64,000 bases of DNA from Micavibrio_C sp965231165 (GTDB lineage Bacteria; Pseudomonadota; Alphaproteobacteria; Micavibrionales; Micavibrionaceae), in contig OZ246421.1 of assembly GCA_965231165.1 (NCBI GenBank), forward strand, positions 434,001 through 498,000, written 5' to 3'. Both the position numbers and the translations under genes were made by a program. Each line of letters begins with the position of its first letter. Within the stretch, counting starts at the first letter, position 1. Shown piece by piece: positions 26,634-36,059 of this stretch. The notes under the pieces are model-generated. The model was not told the DNA's origin. It ran no database searches and saw only the letters and a program-made list of their open reading frames with translations.

Positions 26634-27278
26634 GTGGAAAATAGAACGGCAGGCGAAATTTTATCGGATAGAGTTCTGGAGATCATGGCGGTATTTCTGC
26701 TCTCGATTGCCGGTGTGGCGGCCTCATGGAGTGCTTATCAGGTTAGTATCTGGAGTGGTGCGCAGTCAGCTTCTTATGCCCAGGCATCTACCTTGCGTGT
26801 GGAATCAACAAGAAAATCCACCGAAGCAAACACGATGAAAATGATTGATGTCGCCATGTTTATGCAATGGATGAACGCACGAGCGGAGAAGAAAGCCGAG
26901 TTAGAAAATTTTTACCGTTCCCATTTTCGTCCTGATTTCAAGCCTGCTTTTGAGGCATGGCTTGCCAGCGACCCGTATCATAATATTGATGCGCTGCCGA
27001 CACCGTTTGCCCATCCGCTTTATAGGGCATCTTTGCATGAGATGGCGGTGGAGTTGAGTATCAAGGCGGATAAGATGTATGAGCGCGGACGCATGGCCAA
27101 TAAAAATTCTGATAATTATGCCCGCAATACCGTCGTCATTGCGCTTGTGATGTTTTTTTCTGCTATCGCCCGCCAGTTTCCCAGCCGATGGCTACAGTTC
27201 ACGCTGCTTATGCTGGCGCTTGTCATGGCTGTCTGGGGTGGATGGCACATATTGTCGTTTCCTGTCGCGCGGTTTTGA
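26634..27278 (+). CDS. DUF4337-like membrane protein
   Basis: A 214-aa protein with one N-terminal transmembrane helix (about 14-34) and two C-terminal ones (about 166-184, 188-208). The middle is a helical periplasmic or cytosolic part with QSASYAQASTLRVESTRKST and DNYARNT. This topology and the SWSAYQ/ARNT region resemble DUF4337 proteins. The start is a GTG after AGGAC; no better ATG precedes the first helix. It precedes the exporter operon by about 200 bp. Confidence 0.7.
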   Translation: MENRTAGEILSDRVLEIMAVFLLSIAGVAASWSAYQVSIWSGAQSASYAQASTLRVESTRKSTEANTMKMIDVAMFMQWMNARAEKKAELENFYRSHFRPDFKPAFEAWLASDPYHNIDALPTPFAHPLYRASLHEMAVELSIKADKMYERGRMANKNSDNYARNTVVIALVMFFSAIARQFPSRWLQFTLLMLALVMAVWGGWHILSFPVARF

Positions 27279-27474
27279 GATGTCTTGTTCATGATTCATG
27301 AAAGGGTGGCGCTGGCATGCAAGCGCTTCCCTAAATGTCATACAGGAACCATTTGAGACAAAAGCTGTTGGATTGTGCATGCGCCTCTCGGTTGCGTTGC
27401 GACAGCAATATTGAGAGCCAATGAATATGGGCGCATAGCCATTTGTTGAAACCTTAATATTGGACGGAACCTGC

Positions 27475-28485
27475 ATGAAAAGGCTGATCTATATCGCATT
27501 GGCGGTTGTTGTCATAGGCGGCGGCACGTTTGCGTGGAAAATATATAACAATCCAGGGCTTCCGCCCGGCTTTGCCAGTGGAAATGGAAGAATTGAGACA
27601 ACTCAGATTTATGTATCCACGAAATATCCGGGCCGCATTAAAGAGGTTCTTGTCAATGAAGGGGATACCGTCGATGCCGGTCAAGTGACAGCACGGATGG
27701 ACACCTCGGCACTTGAGGCACAACTGCGTGCAAAGGAGGCTGATACGCAAGCCGCTCAAGACAGCCGAAATGTCGCGCTTGCCCAGATTGCCGTCAAGCA
27801 GGCTGAGTACGATTATTCCGTAAAGGAGTATGAGCGATCTCAAGCTCTGGTTGGCTCTGGTGCGGTGAGCGAGCAGGAAGCGGAAATCGATAAAGCCCGC
27901 ATGCTGGCCAACAAGGCCGAATTGGAGGGTGCCCAGGCGGAGGCTACTCAAACATTGTCGGCGATTGAGGCCGCAAAAGCTGAGGCCGAGAGGCTGAGGA
28001 CTGAAATTAAGGATGCCATACTTGTAGCGCCGATGAGGGCGCGCGTGGAAATGCGCCTTGCGGAGCCTGGTGAGGTCCTTCCGGCGGGTGGTCGTGTGTA
28101 TTCCCTCGATGATCTGAGTGATGTTTATATGTATGTTTACTTACCGGCAGCAATCAGCGGAAAAATTCTTGTGGGATCTGAAGCCCGGATTGTTCTTGAT
28201 GCTATGCCGGACTATCCTATTCGTGCGTTTGTTTCCTTTGTGTCGCCTATGGCGCAATTCACACCCAAGACTGTGGAAACAGCGGAAGAGCGTCATGACC
28301 TTACGTTCCGCGTGAAGCTGCAGATACCTAAGGACAAATTGCTGCAGCACGAGGCCTTCGTGAAATCCGGATTACCTGCCATGGGTTATGTGCGCTTTGA
28401 TGCCAACGCGGCGTGGCCGCCATCTCTTGAAGTCAAACCTGTCCCGCAAAATCTTGTCAAGCTAGAAGCTAGAATGGGATTTTAA
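27475..28485 (+). CDS. HlyD-type membrane-fusion protein
   Basis: A 336-aa periplasmic adaptor. It has an N-terminal membrane anchor (IYIALAVVVIGGGTFAW), a barrel-sandwich hybrid half (YPGRIKEVLVNEGDTVDAGQ), a long coiled coil (about 75-185, rich in Ala, Glu, Gln), the second half (VAPMRARVEMRLAEPGEVLPAG) and a beta-barrel. It matches the adaptor of YhiI/YbhG-type exporters. The start at 27475 (MKRLIYIAL) is chosen because the added upstream residues precede the anchor without a signal. It is followed after 2 bp by the ABC component. Confidence 0.92.
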   Translation: MKRLIYIALAVVVIGGGTFAWKIYNNPGLPPGFASGNGRIETTQIYVSTKYPGRIKEVLVNEGDTVDAGQVTARMDTSALEAQLRAKEADTQAAQDSRNVALAQIAVKQAEYDYSVKEYERSQALVGSGAVSEQEAEIDKARMLANKAELEGAQAEATQTLSAIEAAKAEAERLRTEIKDAILVAPMRARVEMRLAEPGEVLPAGGRVYSLDDLSDVYMYVYLPAAISGKILVGSEARIVLDAMPDYPIRAFVSFVSPMAQFTPKTVETAEERHDLTFRVKLQIPKDKLLQHEAFVKSGLPAMGYVRFDANAAWPPSLEVKPVPQNLVKLEARMGF

Positions 28486-28487
28486 TA

Positions 28488-31241
28488 ATGGAAGGGGGCA
28501 CGGACGATATAGTTGCCAGTCTCAGGGCTGTCAGTCAACGATACGGAAAGGTGGTTGCACTCGATAATGTGAGTCTCGATGTTCCTGCCCGCAAGATGAT
28601 CGGCCTGATTGGACCGGACGGGGTTGGTAAATCAACGCTCCTTAGCATTCTTGCAGGTGTGCGCAAGCTTCAGGAGGGCGATGTCAGTGTGCTCGGTGGC
28701 GACATCGATAGCGCACGTTTTCGCGCATCGGCATTATCGCGGATTGCCTATTTGCCGCAAGGCTTGGGCAAAAATCTCTATCCCACGCTCTCGGTTGTTG
28801 AGAATGTTGATTTTTTTGGCAGGCTTTTCGGGCAATCGCGCGAGGAACGCGCATGGCGGATTGATGATCTTTTAACCAGCACAGGGCTTGGCCCATTCCG
28901 GGAGCGGCCAGCAGGAAAGCTTTCGGGTGGGATGAAGCAAAAATTGGGGCTTTGCTGTTCATTGATCCACGACCCGGACTTGCTGATACTGGATGAGCCG
29001 ACTACCGGGGTTGATCCTCTGGCGCGGCGTCAGTTTTGGGAGTTAATCGACCGCATCCGCGAGCGCCGCTCCGCCATGAGCGTATTGGTTGCTACTGCCT
29101 ATATGGACGAGGCCGAGGGGTTCGACTGGACTGTCGTCATGAATGACGGAAAAATTCTGGCGACGGGCACGCCACAGGAAATCAGAGAGCAGACGAAGGA
29201 GGACACGCTTGAGAAGGCCTTTATAAAGCTTCTTCCAGAGGAAGCGCGCCGCAACCACAAAGAGCCGCAACTCCTGCCTTATAAAGCACCGGGCGGGCCA
29301 CCCGCGATTGAAGCGACGGGACTGACGCAAAGATTTGGCGATTTTACTGCTGTGGATCACGTTGATTTCCGGATCGAGCCCGGAGAAATTTTCGGTTTTC
29401 TCGGTTCCAACGGCTGCGGCAAAACGACGACGATGAAGATGCTGACCGGACTTCTGCCACCCACAGAGGGAACGGCCATCCTGTTTGGCAAGCCCGTAAA
29501 GGGAGGGGACGTGGAATCGCGCCGGAGGGTCGGCTTTATGACCCAAGCTTTTTCGCTCTATACCGAATTGACGGTGCGCCAGAACCTTACGTTGCATGCC
29601 CGCCTTTTCGATCTGCCCCTTGAGAAGGGACAGCAGCGGGTTGAGGAACTGCTGCAGGATTTCGGCCTGCAAAACGAAGCCGATATACTTGCTGAAAACC
29701 TGCCTTTAGGAATACGGCAGCGTCTTTCGCTTGCCGTTGCTGTTCTGCATGAACCTGACTTACTTATTCTTGACGAACCAACGTCAGGCGTTGACCCGGT
29801 CGCACGTGATGGCTTCTGGGAATTGCTCATCAGGTTGTCGCGGGAGAAGGGGGTTACAATTTTCCTTTCCACTCACTTCATGAATGAAGCGGCGCGTTGC
29901 GACCGTATGTCGATGATGCATGGCGGCAAGGTCCTGGCCCAAGGTGTGCCAGCGGACCTGGTGGTCGAGAGAAAAGCTAAAAATCTTGAGGAAGCATTTA
30001 TCGGCTATCTTGAGGAAGCGGGCGGCGGCACCCCGGAAACAAAGGGTGCGGTTGAGGTTTCTCCTCAATCTGGAATGACACAAGCATCCGGCGCGCAAGC
30101 CAGCGTGGTGCAGGAGAAATTTAGCATAAGCCGCATTTATGCGTTTGCGCGGCGTGAAGCTATTGAGCTTAGCAAGGATTATGTTCGATTGGCTTTTGCT
30201 GTTATTGGTCCCATTCTGCTGATGATCGTATTCGGCTGGGGGATTTCTCTGGATGTCGAGCGTTTGTCATACGCGGTCCTGGATTTTGACAAGACGCAGG
30301 CCAGCCGACAGTATGCTGACAGCTACCGCGGATCTATTTATTATGATGAAAGAGAGCCGATTACCGACTATTCGGAACTTGATCGTCGGTTACGCAATGG
30401 TGAATTAAAGTTTGCCATTGAAATTCCTTCCGGATTTCAACAGGACTTGATCCGGGACCGTCAGCCCGTAATTGCCACGTATATCGATGCCGCCGTGCCG
30501 TTTCGTGCGGAGACGGCGCGCGGATATATCGAGCAGACACATGACCAATACGAACAGGTACTACGGCAAAAGAGAGGCCTGTTGCCCCCGGAGCAGCCGG
30601 TAAAATACGACTCAAGAGTTCTCTATAATCAGTCCTTCGATAGTGTCTATGCTTTGGTGCCGGGCAATATCATGTTGCTGCTTATGTTGATCCCCAGCAT
30701 GTTGACAGCGCTTAGTGTGGTGCGTGAAAAGGAACTCGGCTCAATCGCCAATTTTTATGCCGGTCCCGCGAGCAAAGCCGAATTTTTACTGGGTAAGCAA
30801 ATTCCCTATGTCATCATTTCTATCGTCCAATTTGCTGCTCTGGTGGCCCTTGCTGTTTTTCTGTTTGGTGTTCCCATCAAAGGGAGTTTCGGCACACTTG
30901 CCCTGGGTGGGCTTGTTTATGTTATAGCGAGCACAGGATTTGGTCTGTTGTTGTCAGTGTTTTCATCTACCCAGACGGCTGCCATTTTTGCCGCTGCCAT
31001 TATTGCCATTCTTCCCGCTGTGCAGTTTTCGGGAATGTTTGTGCCTGTCTCTTCACTTACAGGCTCTGCCGTTTTTGTTGCGAAGATATTTCCCAGCACT
31101 TACTTTCAGGCAATCAGTCTGGGGACGTTTACCAAGGCATTGGGCTTTGGGATATTGTGGCCAAATATTGCCATTCTTGCTTTGATCGCCGTTATCTACT
31201 TCACGCTTTCTGTCACTCTGCTAAAAAAGCAGGAGGCTTAG
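28488..31241 (+). CDS. RbbA-like ABC exporter, two ATPase domains fused to ABC-2 permease
   Basis: A 917-aa protein: ATPase domain 1 (about 10-240; Walker A GPDGVGKST, signature LSGGM, Walker B LLILDEPT), ATPase domain 2 (about 270-500; GSNGCGKTT, LLILDEPT) and an ABC-2 permease (about 550-917, six predicted transmembrane helices). In domain 1 the switch histidine is replaced (ATAYMDEAE), whereas domain 2 keeps it (STHFMNEA); RbbA proteins share this asymmetry. In domain 2 the signature is LPLGIRQR rather than LSGG. The E. coli homologue was reported to bind ribosomes; drug or lipid export is the more usual guess. Confidence 0.9.
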   Translation: MEGGTDDIVASLRAVSQRYGKVVALDNVSLDVPARKMIGLIGPDGVGKSTLLSILAGVRKLQEGDVSVLGGDIDSARFRASALSRIAYLPQGLGKNLYPTLSVVENVDFFGRLFGQSREERAWRIDDLLTSTGLGPFRERPAGKLSGGMKQKLGLCCSLIHDPDLLILDEPTTGVDPLARRQFWELIDRIRERRSAMSVLVATAYMDEAEGFDWTVVMNDGKILATGTPQEIREQTKEDTLEKAFIKLLPEEARRNHKEPQLLPYKAPGGPPAIEATGLTQRFGDFTAVDHVDFRIEPGEIFGFLGSNGCGKTTTMKMLTGLLPPTEGTAILFGKPVKGGDVESRRRVGFMTQAFSLYTELTVRQNLTLHARLFDLPLEKGQQRVEELLQDFGLQNEADILAENLPLGIRQRLSLAVAVLHEPDLLILDEPTSGVDPVARDGFWELLIRLSREKGVTIFLSTHFMNEAARCDRMSMMHGGKVLAQGVPADLVVERKAKNLEEAFIGYLEEAGGGTPETKGAVEVSPQSGMTQASGAQASVVQEKFSISRIYAFARREAIELSKDYVRLAFAVIGPILLMIVFGWGISLDVERLSYAVLDFDKTQASRQYADSYRGSIYYDEREPITDYSELDRRLRNGELKFAIEIPSGFQQDLIRDRQPVIATYIDAAVPFRAETARGYIEQTHDQYEQVLRQKRGLLPPEQPVKYDSRVLYNQSFDSVYALVPGNIMLLLMLIPSMLTALSVVREKELGSIANFYAGPASKAEFLLGKQIPYVIISIVQFAALVALAVFLFGVPIKGSFGTLALGGLVYVIASTGFGLLLSVFSSTQTAAIFAAAIIAILPAVQFSGMFVPVSSLTGSAVFVAKIFPSTYFQAISLGTFTKALGFGILWPNIAILALIAVIYFTLSVTLLKKQEA

Positions 31242-31244
31242 GCC

Positions 31245-32375
31245 ATGAAGAATATCCGGCACATTTTTGATCTCGGCGTGAAAGAGCTTATAAGCTTGTC
31301 CAAAGATCCTATTCTACTGTTTCTTGTGGCCTACAGCTTTACTTTCTCGGTTTATACGCCGGCGAAGAAAGCTGTTATGGAGGTCGTCAATGCGTCTATC
31401 GCCATCGTCGATGAAGATGACTCCGAAGTATCGCGGATGGTCGGTGATGCTATGCTGCGGCCATTATTTCTTCCTGCCGTAAATATTCCTTTTCAGGACA
31501 TCAATAAAGTCATGGATAAAGGCCAGTATACTTTTGTGGTCAATATCCCGCCCAAATTTCATAGAGATATATCCAGAGACGCCAAGCCTGTTGTGCAAAT
31601 TATTTCGGATGCGACGGCCATGAGTCAAGCGGGCCGGGGGCCAGGATATATCCAGAAAATCATTAACCATGCAGTTGCATCATTCTGGCCTCATGCCGCA
31701 GATTCCAAGGATGCCACTCTGACCCAGCTTAATACACGGGCGCGGTTTAACCCCAATATGGAGCAAAGCTGGTTTGTTGCCATCAATCAGGTCATCAACA
31801 ACATCTCTGTTCTGGCGATATTTCTGACGGGAGCGGCAGTCTTACGTGAGCGTGAGCATGGAAACATCGAGCACCTTCTTGTCATGCCGTTACAACCGTA
31901 CGAATTGATGTTCGCAAAGGTGTGGGCGAACGGGCTGGCTGTGATGCTGGCGGCGATGGTTTCACTGTTTCTGATAGTAAAGGGGGCCATTGGTGTTCCT
32001 GTTGCCACGGGGTCTGTTCCTCTGTTCGCTGCCGGGATGGTTGTTTACCTGTTTTCGGTGACGGCGCTCGGGATCATGCTTGCGACGTCGGTGCGATCCA
32101 TGCCGCAATTCGGGCTGCTGGCGTTTCCCGTGTTTATTTCCATGAGCTTGCTGTCGGGTGGACAGACCCCGCTTGAGAGCATGCCGATCGCGTTACAGAA
32201 TATCATGCAATTTGTGCCATCAACCCACTTTGTCAGTTTTTCTCAGGCGGTGCTGTTCAGGAACGCGAGCTTCGACATGGTCTGGACGAGCATGGCGTAC
32301 ATGTTTGCAATCGGCGCCGTGTATACGGCCTTTACCTTGTTCAGGTTCAGAAAAATGCTGACGGCAATTCAATGA
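31245..32375 (+). CDS. ABC-2 type permease (YhhJ-like)
   Basis: A 376-aa permease with one N-terminal transmembrane helix, a large extracytoplasmic domain (about 50-180) and five C-terminal helices. Landmarks are the conserved LVMPLQPYELMFAKVWANG and LLSGGQTPLESMP. AGGAGG, lying in the last codons of the RbbA-like gene, is its ribosome-binding site. It would pair with the permease half of the RbbA-like protein. Confidence 0.9.
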   Translation: MKNIRHIFDLGVKELISLSKDPILLFLVAYSFTFSVYTPAKKAVMEVVNASIAIVDEDDSEVSRMVGDAMLRPLFLPAVNIPFQDINKVMDKGQYTFVVNIPPKFHRDISRDAKPVVQIISDATAMSQAGRGPGYIQKIINHAVASFWPHAADSKDATLTQLNTRARFNPNMEQSWFVAINQVINNISVLAIFLTGAAVLREREHGNIEHLLVMPLQPYELMFAKVWANGLAVMLAAMVSLFLIVKGAIGVPVATGSVPLFAAGMVVYLFSVTALGIMLATSVRSMPQFGLLAFPVFISMSLLSGGQTPLESMPIALQNIMQFVPSTHFVSFSQAVLFRNASFDMVWTSMAYMFAIGAVYTAFTLFRFRKMLTAIQ

Positions 32376-32395
32376 CAATTGATGGAAGAAAGATG

Positions 32396-33856
32396 ATGAA
32401 AGAAAAATTTTGGAGGGTGGGTCGTTTTTTTAAGATTTCGGCGGTGTTCGTGCCAATTTGTCTGGCCGCAGGCTGTACGGTTGGTCCTGATTACCAAAGG
32501 CCGGAAACTAATGTGCCTCTGGAATTCCGTGGGGATAGCACGTCTGATTCTGCCTCTATTGCGGACTTGCCATGGTGGAGTGTCTTCCAGGATGAGACCC
32601 TTCAGGGGCTGATAGGTGAGTCACTAGCTAATAATTATGATTTGCAAGTTGCCGTTGCCCGCATTGAACAGGCCCGTGCGATTCTGGGAGTGGTCCAATC
32701 GGAGGCGATGCCGCAGATTGGCTATCAGGCTTCTGCGGGCACAGAGAAAACTTTTGCGCCGCAGCCGGATTCGATAGGTACGGAAAACTATAATTCGGTC
32801 ACGGGCGTATTAAACGCCGTGTGGGAATTGGACGTGTGGGGAAGAATTCGCCGCTCTACAGAATCGGCACAGGCAAAACTCCTTGCACAAGAAGATGTTC
32901 GCCGTGGTGTTATTCTCACCTTAGTTAGCGATATTGCGATCAATTATTTCCAACTACTTACGCTTGACCGCGAACTTGCTATTGCTCAGGATAGCGCCCG
33001 CACTTACAAAAAGACGCTCTCCTTGTTCTCTGAGCGGTTTAAGGCCGGGAAAGATAGTGAGCTGCCGGTTCAGCGTACGCAGGCGGCCTACAATGCCAGT
33101 CTAGCAGAGATAGCCTCTTTGAAACGTCAGGTTGGTCAGCAGGAAAATGCCATAAGAGCTCTCGTGGGTGCTTATCCGGGGGACATAAGGCGCGGTGCGC
33201 CCTTGACGTCGCAGAAAATGCCGCAGACGCCGCTTGGTACAACGACCGATCTTCTCAAGCGCCGCCCGGATATTATGCAGGCTGAAAATATCATGATTTC
33301 TGCCAACGCAGAAATTGGCGTTGCAGTTGCTAATTTCTATCCAAGAGTGGGGCTTTCCGCATTGGCAGGGGGACAGGGTATAGAAGTTAATGATGATTTC
33401 GAAAGTTTCAGCATTGCCAATGCGCTGGCAAACGTAGCAGGACCAATCTTTACCGGGGGGCGTTTGGACTCAATTTACAATGAGAGAAAAGCTTTCTGGG
33501 ACGAGACGGTTGCACGGTATAAGAAAACCGTTCTCACGGCATTCAAGGAAACTTCTGATGCTCTGATTGCCCAGAAAAACATAGCGGACCAGCGCAAGGG
33601 TTTGCAAGGACAGGTGAAGGCGTTACGCCGCTCCATGGATATTGCTCTTCTCCGGTACGACAACGGGCGTGCAAGTTATTTCGAGGTTTTAGAAACGCAG
33701 CAGCAACTGTTTCCGGCTGAAACGGCGTTAGCGCAAACACAACGCGATCAGCTGATCGCGGTCGTTAATCTATATAAAGCGCTTGGCGGCGGATGGAAAA
33801 CTTCCGAAGAGAGCATGGCGCTGGTTCAAAACACGAATCACATTAAGGGAGAATAA
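32396..33856 (+). CDS. NodT-family outer-membrane efflux lipoprotein
   Basis: A 486-aa TolC-like channel. The lipobox LAAGC (Cys27) is followed by TVGPDYQRPE, the NodT/OprM hallmark, and two outer-membrane efflux repeats (about 70-260 and 275-470, each with long Ala/Gln-rich helices). GGAAG (32384-32388) is 7 bases before the ATG at 32396; in-frame ATGs at 32393 and at 32372 (overlapping the previous stop as ATGA) are alternatives. It completes an inner-to-outer membrane exporter with the three genes before it. Confidence 0.92.
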   Translation: MKEKFWRVGRFFKISAVFVPICLAAGCTVGPDYQRPETNVPLEFRGDSTSDSASIADLPWWSVFQDETLQGLIGESLANNYDLQVAVARIEQARAILGVVQSEAMPQIGYQASAGTEKTFAPQPDSIGTENYNSVTGVLNAVWELDVWGRIRRSTESAQAKLLAQEDVRRGVILTLVSDIAINYFQLLTLDRELAIAQDSARTYKKTLSLFSERFKAGKDSELPVQRTQAAYNASLAEIASLKRQVGQQENAIRALVGAYPGDIRRGAPLTSQKMPQTPLGTTTDLLKRRPDIMQAENIMISANAEIGVAVANFYPRVGLSALAGGQGIEVNDDFESFSIANALANVAGPIFTGGRLDSIYNERKAFWDETVARYKKTVLTAFKETSDALIAQKNIADQRKGLQGQVKALRRSMDIALLRYDNGRASYFEVLETQQQLFPAETALAQTQRDQLIAVVNLYKALGGGWKTSEESMALVQNTNHIKGE

Positions 33857-33857
33857 T

Positions 33858-36059
33858 ATGACCGCTTCAGGAGAATTTGGTTTTGTTCATAATTACCTGC
33901 TGGATGTCTGGCAACGCTCAATTCTAACCCTCGATGTGCTGCGTGATCGTGGCAATAATTATCGGTTACATAATGCGCAGATAGCCCCTAATGTGCTTCA
34001 ATTCAAGGCCGAGCTTGTGCGAACTGGACTCACACTTCCTCGGCCTGTTAATTATCTTCTGGCGCGGATCGTGCCGCCCGAAGGTGCGGAAATCAATCGT
34101 GCCAAACCGCCATTCATTGTTGTCGATCCACGCGCCGGTCATGGTCCCGGCATCGGGGGGATGAAAGCGGACAGCGAGATCGGCATGGCCATCAATGCGG
34201 GACATGCTTGTTACTATATTGGTTTTTTACCTGAACCTGTGTATGGCCAGACAATTGAGGATGTCTGTCTGGCCGAAGCGGCCTTTGTGAAGGAGGTGGC
34301 AGAGCTACATCAAGATGCCGAGGCCAAGCCGGTTATTATCGCCAACTGTCAGGCGGGCTGGCAAGTCATGATGATGGCGGCCGTTAATCCAGATTTGACA
34401 GGCCCGATAATGCTGGCGGGTTCACCGCTTTCCTACTGGGCGGGCATGCGCGGCAAGAATCCGATGCGCTACCTTGGCGGGCTGCTGGGCGGTTCATGGC
34501 TTACGGCGATGACCGGCGATATGGGGGATGGTCTGTTTGACGGCGCCTATCTTGTGTCCAATTTTGAATCACTTGATCCTGCGAATACATACTGGGGCAA
34601 GCCCTATAATCTTTATTCGAAAATTGATACCGAAGCCCCGCGATTCCTTGATTTTGAAACCTGGTGGGGCAGTCCGATTTTGCTGAATGCCCATGAAATG
34701 CAGTGGATTGCCGACAATCTGTTTATTGGCAACAAGTTGAGTTCCGGCGCGCTAAGCATGCCTGACGGGCAAGCTATTGATCTGCGCAACATCAGGTCTC
34801 CGATTATCATCTTTTGCTCGTGGAAAGACAATATCACTCCACCGCAACAGGCATTAGGCTGGATCACCGATATATATAAAGATGAGCGTGAAATCATCGC
34901 AAATGGGCAGACTATCATTTATACAATGCATCAAAGCGTTGGTCATCTTGGCATTTTTGTTTCCGGTAAAGTCGCCACCAAGGAACATCGTAAATTTACC
35001 CAGTGCATGGACCTGATTAATATAACGCCGCCGGGTTTATACGAGGCGGTCATTGTGGATGTTGATGAGAACACATCTAACGCTGAGCTTACGGATGGGA
35101 AATACCTGTTTCGGCTGGAAACGCGCACACTTGACGATATTCGCGCGCTTGGTGGTAATTCACATGCGGACGATCAACGCTTCAGGACGGTAGCGCGTTT
35201 ATCGGAGGAAAATTTAAAACTGTATCGATCATCTCTTGCGCCTGTCATATCGTCTATGACGACAGAGCTTTCGGCGACGATAATGCGATACATGCATCCG
35301 AACCGCATGCGGTTCTCTGTATTTTCTGACAAAAACCTGTTTATGAGGCCTGTGGAAAACCTTGCCAAGGCAATACGCGAGGTGCGTACTCCGGTATCGC
35401 CCGATAATCCTTTGCTGGCGATGGAAAAAACCATGTCTTCATGGATCAACATGACGTGGGAAACTCACCGCATTGTAAGGGATTCCATCAAGGAAATGAT
35501 GTTTATGAATACTTACGGGTCGCCGCTGTTGCAGGCCGTATTGGGCATGCAGCAGCCACAGCCATCAATTGAGAAATTCGAGCGAAAAAATCAGGCTTTT
35601 GAGAAAGATTCAGGGCGCCAGCTTGCCGAAATGGAAGATCGTTTCGAAGCAGGTGGTTTGATGGAAGCGGAGGTCCGTGCATTGGTTTATGTGAACCATA
35701 CGGAAGGCGTCATAGATGAGCGCGGGTTTGCCGTAATGAAGAAGATCCGGGAGGCGCAACCTATAGAGGCGCGCTTGCCAGTATCTGAAATCAAGGACCT
35801 TTTAAAGGAGCAGGTTTTTCTGGTGCGTCTTGATGAGGAGCGCGCCATAAAGGCCATTCCAAAAATGTTGCCGAAAGACCAGCAGGCCAGAAAAGCGGCG
35901 CTCGAAACTCTGCGCAGCGTTCTCAAGGCGCGGGGCGCACTTTCGGATGAAAGACAAAGACGTTTGGCGCGCATCGAAGCGCTGTTCAACATGAATCTTC
36001 AGCAACCAAGCAACCAAGAGGTCAGTCATGGCAAAAGAAAAATTTCTGATAGAGGATAA
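33858..36059 (+). CDS. DUF3141 protein (PHA-synthase-like alpha/beta hydrolase)
   Basis: A 733-aa protein. The N-terminal half is an alpha/beta-hydrolase fold with FIVVDPRAGHGPGIGG (86-101), the putative nucleophile elbow ANCQAG (162-167, Cys164 as in the G-x-C-x-G of polyhydroxyalkanoate synthases) and FCSWKDNITPPQQAL as the acid loop. The C-terminal 300 residues are helical and charged. GGGAGAA lies before the ATG. It heads a metabolic group with phosphotransacetylase, FabI and acetate kinase, and its end overlaps the next gene by 32 bp. Substrate unknown. Confidence 0.88.
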   Translation: MTASGEFGFVHNYLLDVWQRSILTLDVLRDRGNNYRLHNAQIAPNVLQFKAELVRTGLTLPRPVNYLLARIVPPEGAEINRAKPPFIVVDPRAGHGPGIGGMKADSEIGMAINAGHACYYIGFLPEPVYGQTIEDVCLAEAAFVKEVAELHQDAEAKPVIIANCQAGWQVMMMAAVNPDLTGPIMLAGSPLSYWAGMRGKNPMRYLGGLLGGSWLTAMTGDMGDGLFDGAYLVSNFESLDPANTYWGKPYNLYSKIDTEAPRFLDFETWWGSPILLNAHEMQWIADNLFIGNKLSSGALSMPDGQAIDLRNIRSPIIIFCSWKDNITPPQQALGWITDIYKDEREIIANGQTIIYTMHQSVGHLGIFVSGKVATKEHRKFTQCMDLINITPPGLYEAVIVDVDENTSNAELTDGKYLFRLETRTLDDIRALGGNSHADDQRFRTVARLSEENLKLYRSSLAPVISSMTTELSATIMRYMHPNRMRFSVFSDKNLFMRPVENLAKAIREVRTPVSPDNPLLAMEKTMSSWINMTWETHRIVRDSIKEMMFMNTYGSPLLQAVLGMQQPQPSIEKFERKNQAFEKDSGRQLAEMEDRFEAGGLMEAEVRALVYVNHTEGVIDERGFAVMKKIREAQPIEARLPVSEIKDLLKEQVFLVRLDEERAIKAIPKMLPKDQQARKAALETLRSVLKARGALSDERQRRLARIEALFNMNLQQPSNQEVSHGKRKISDRG

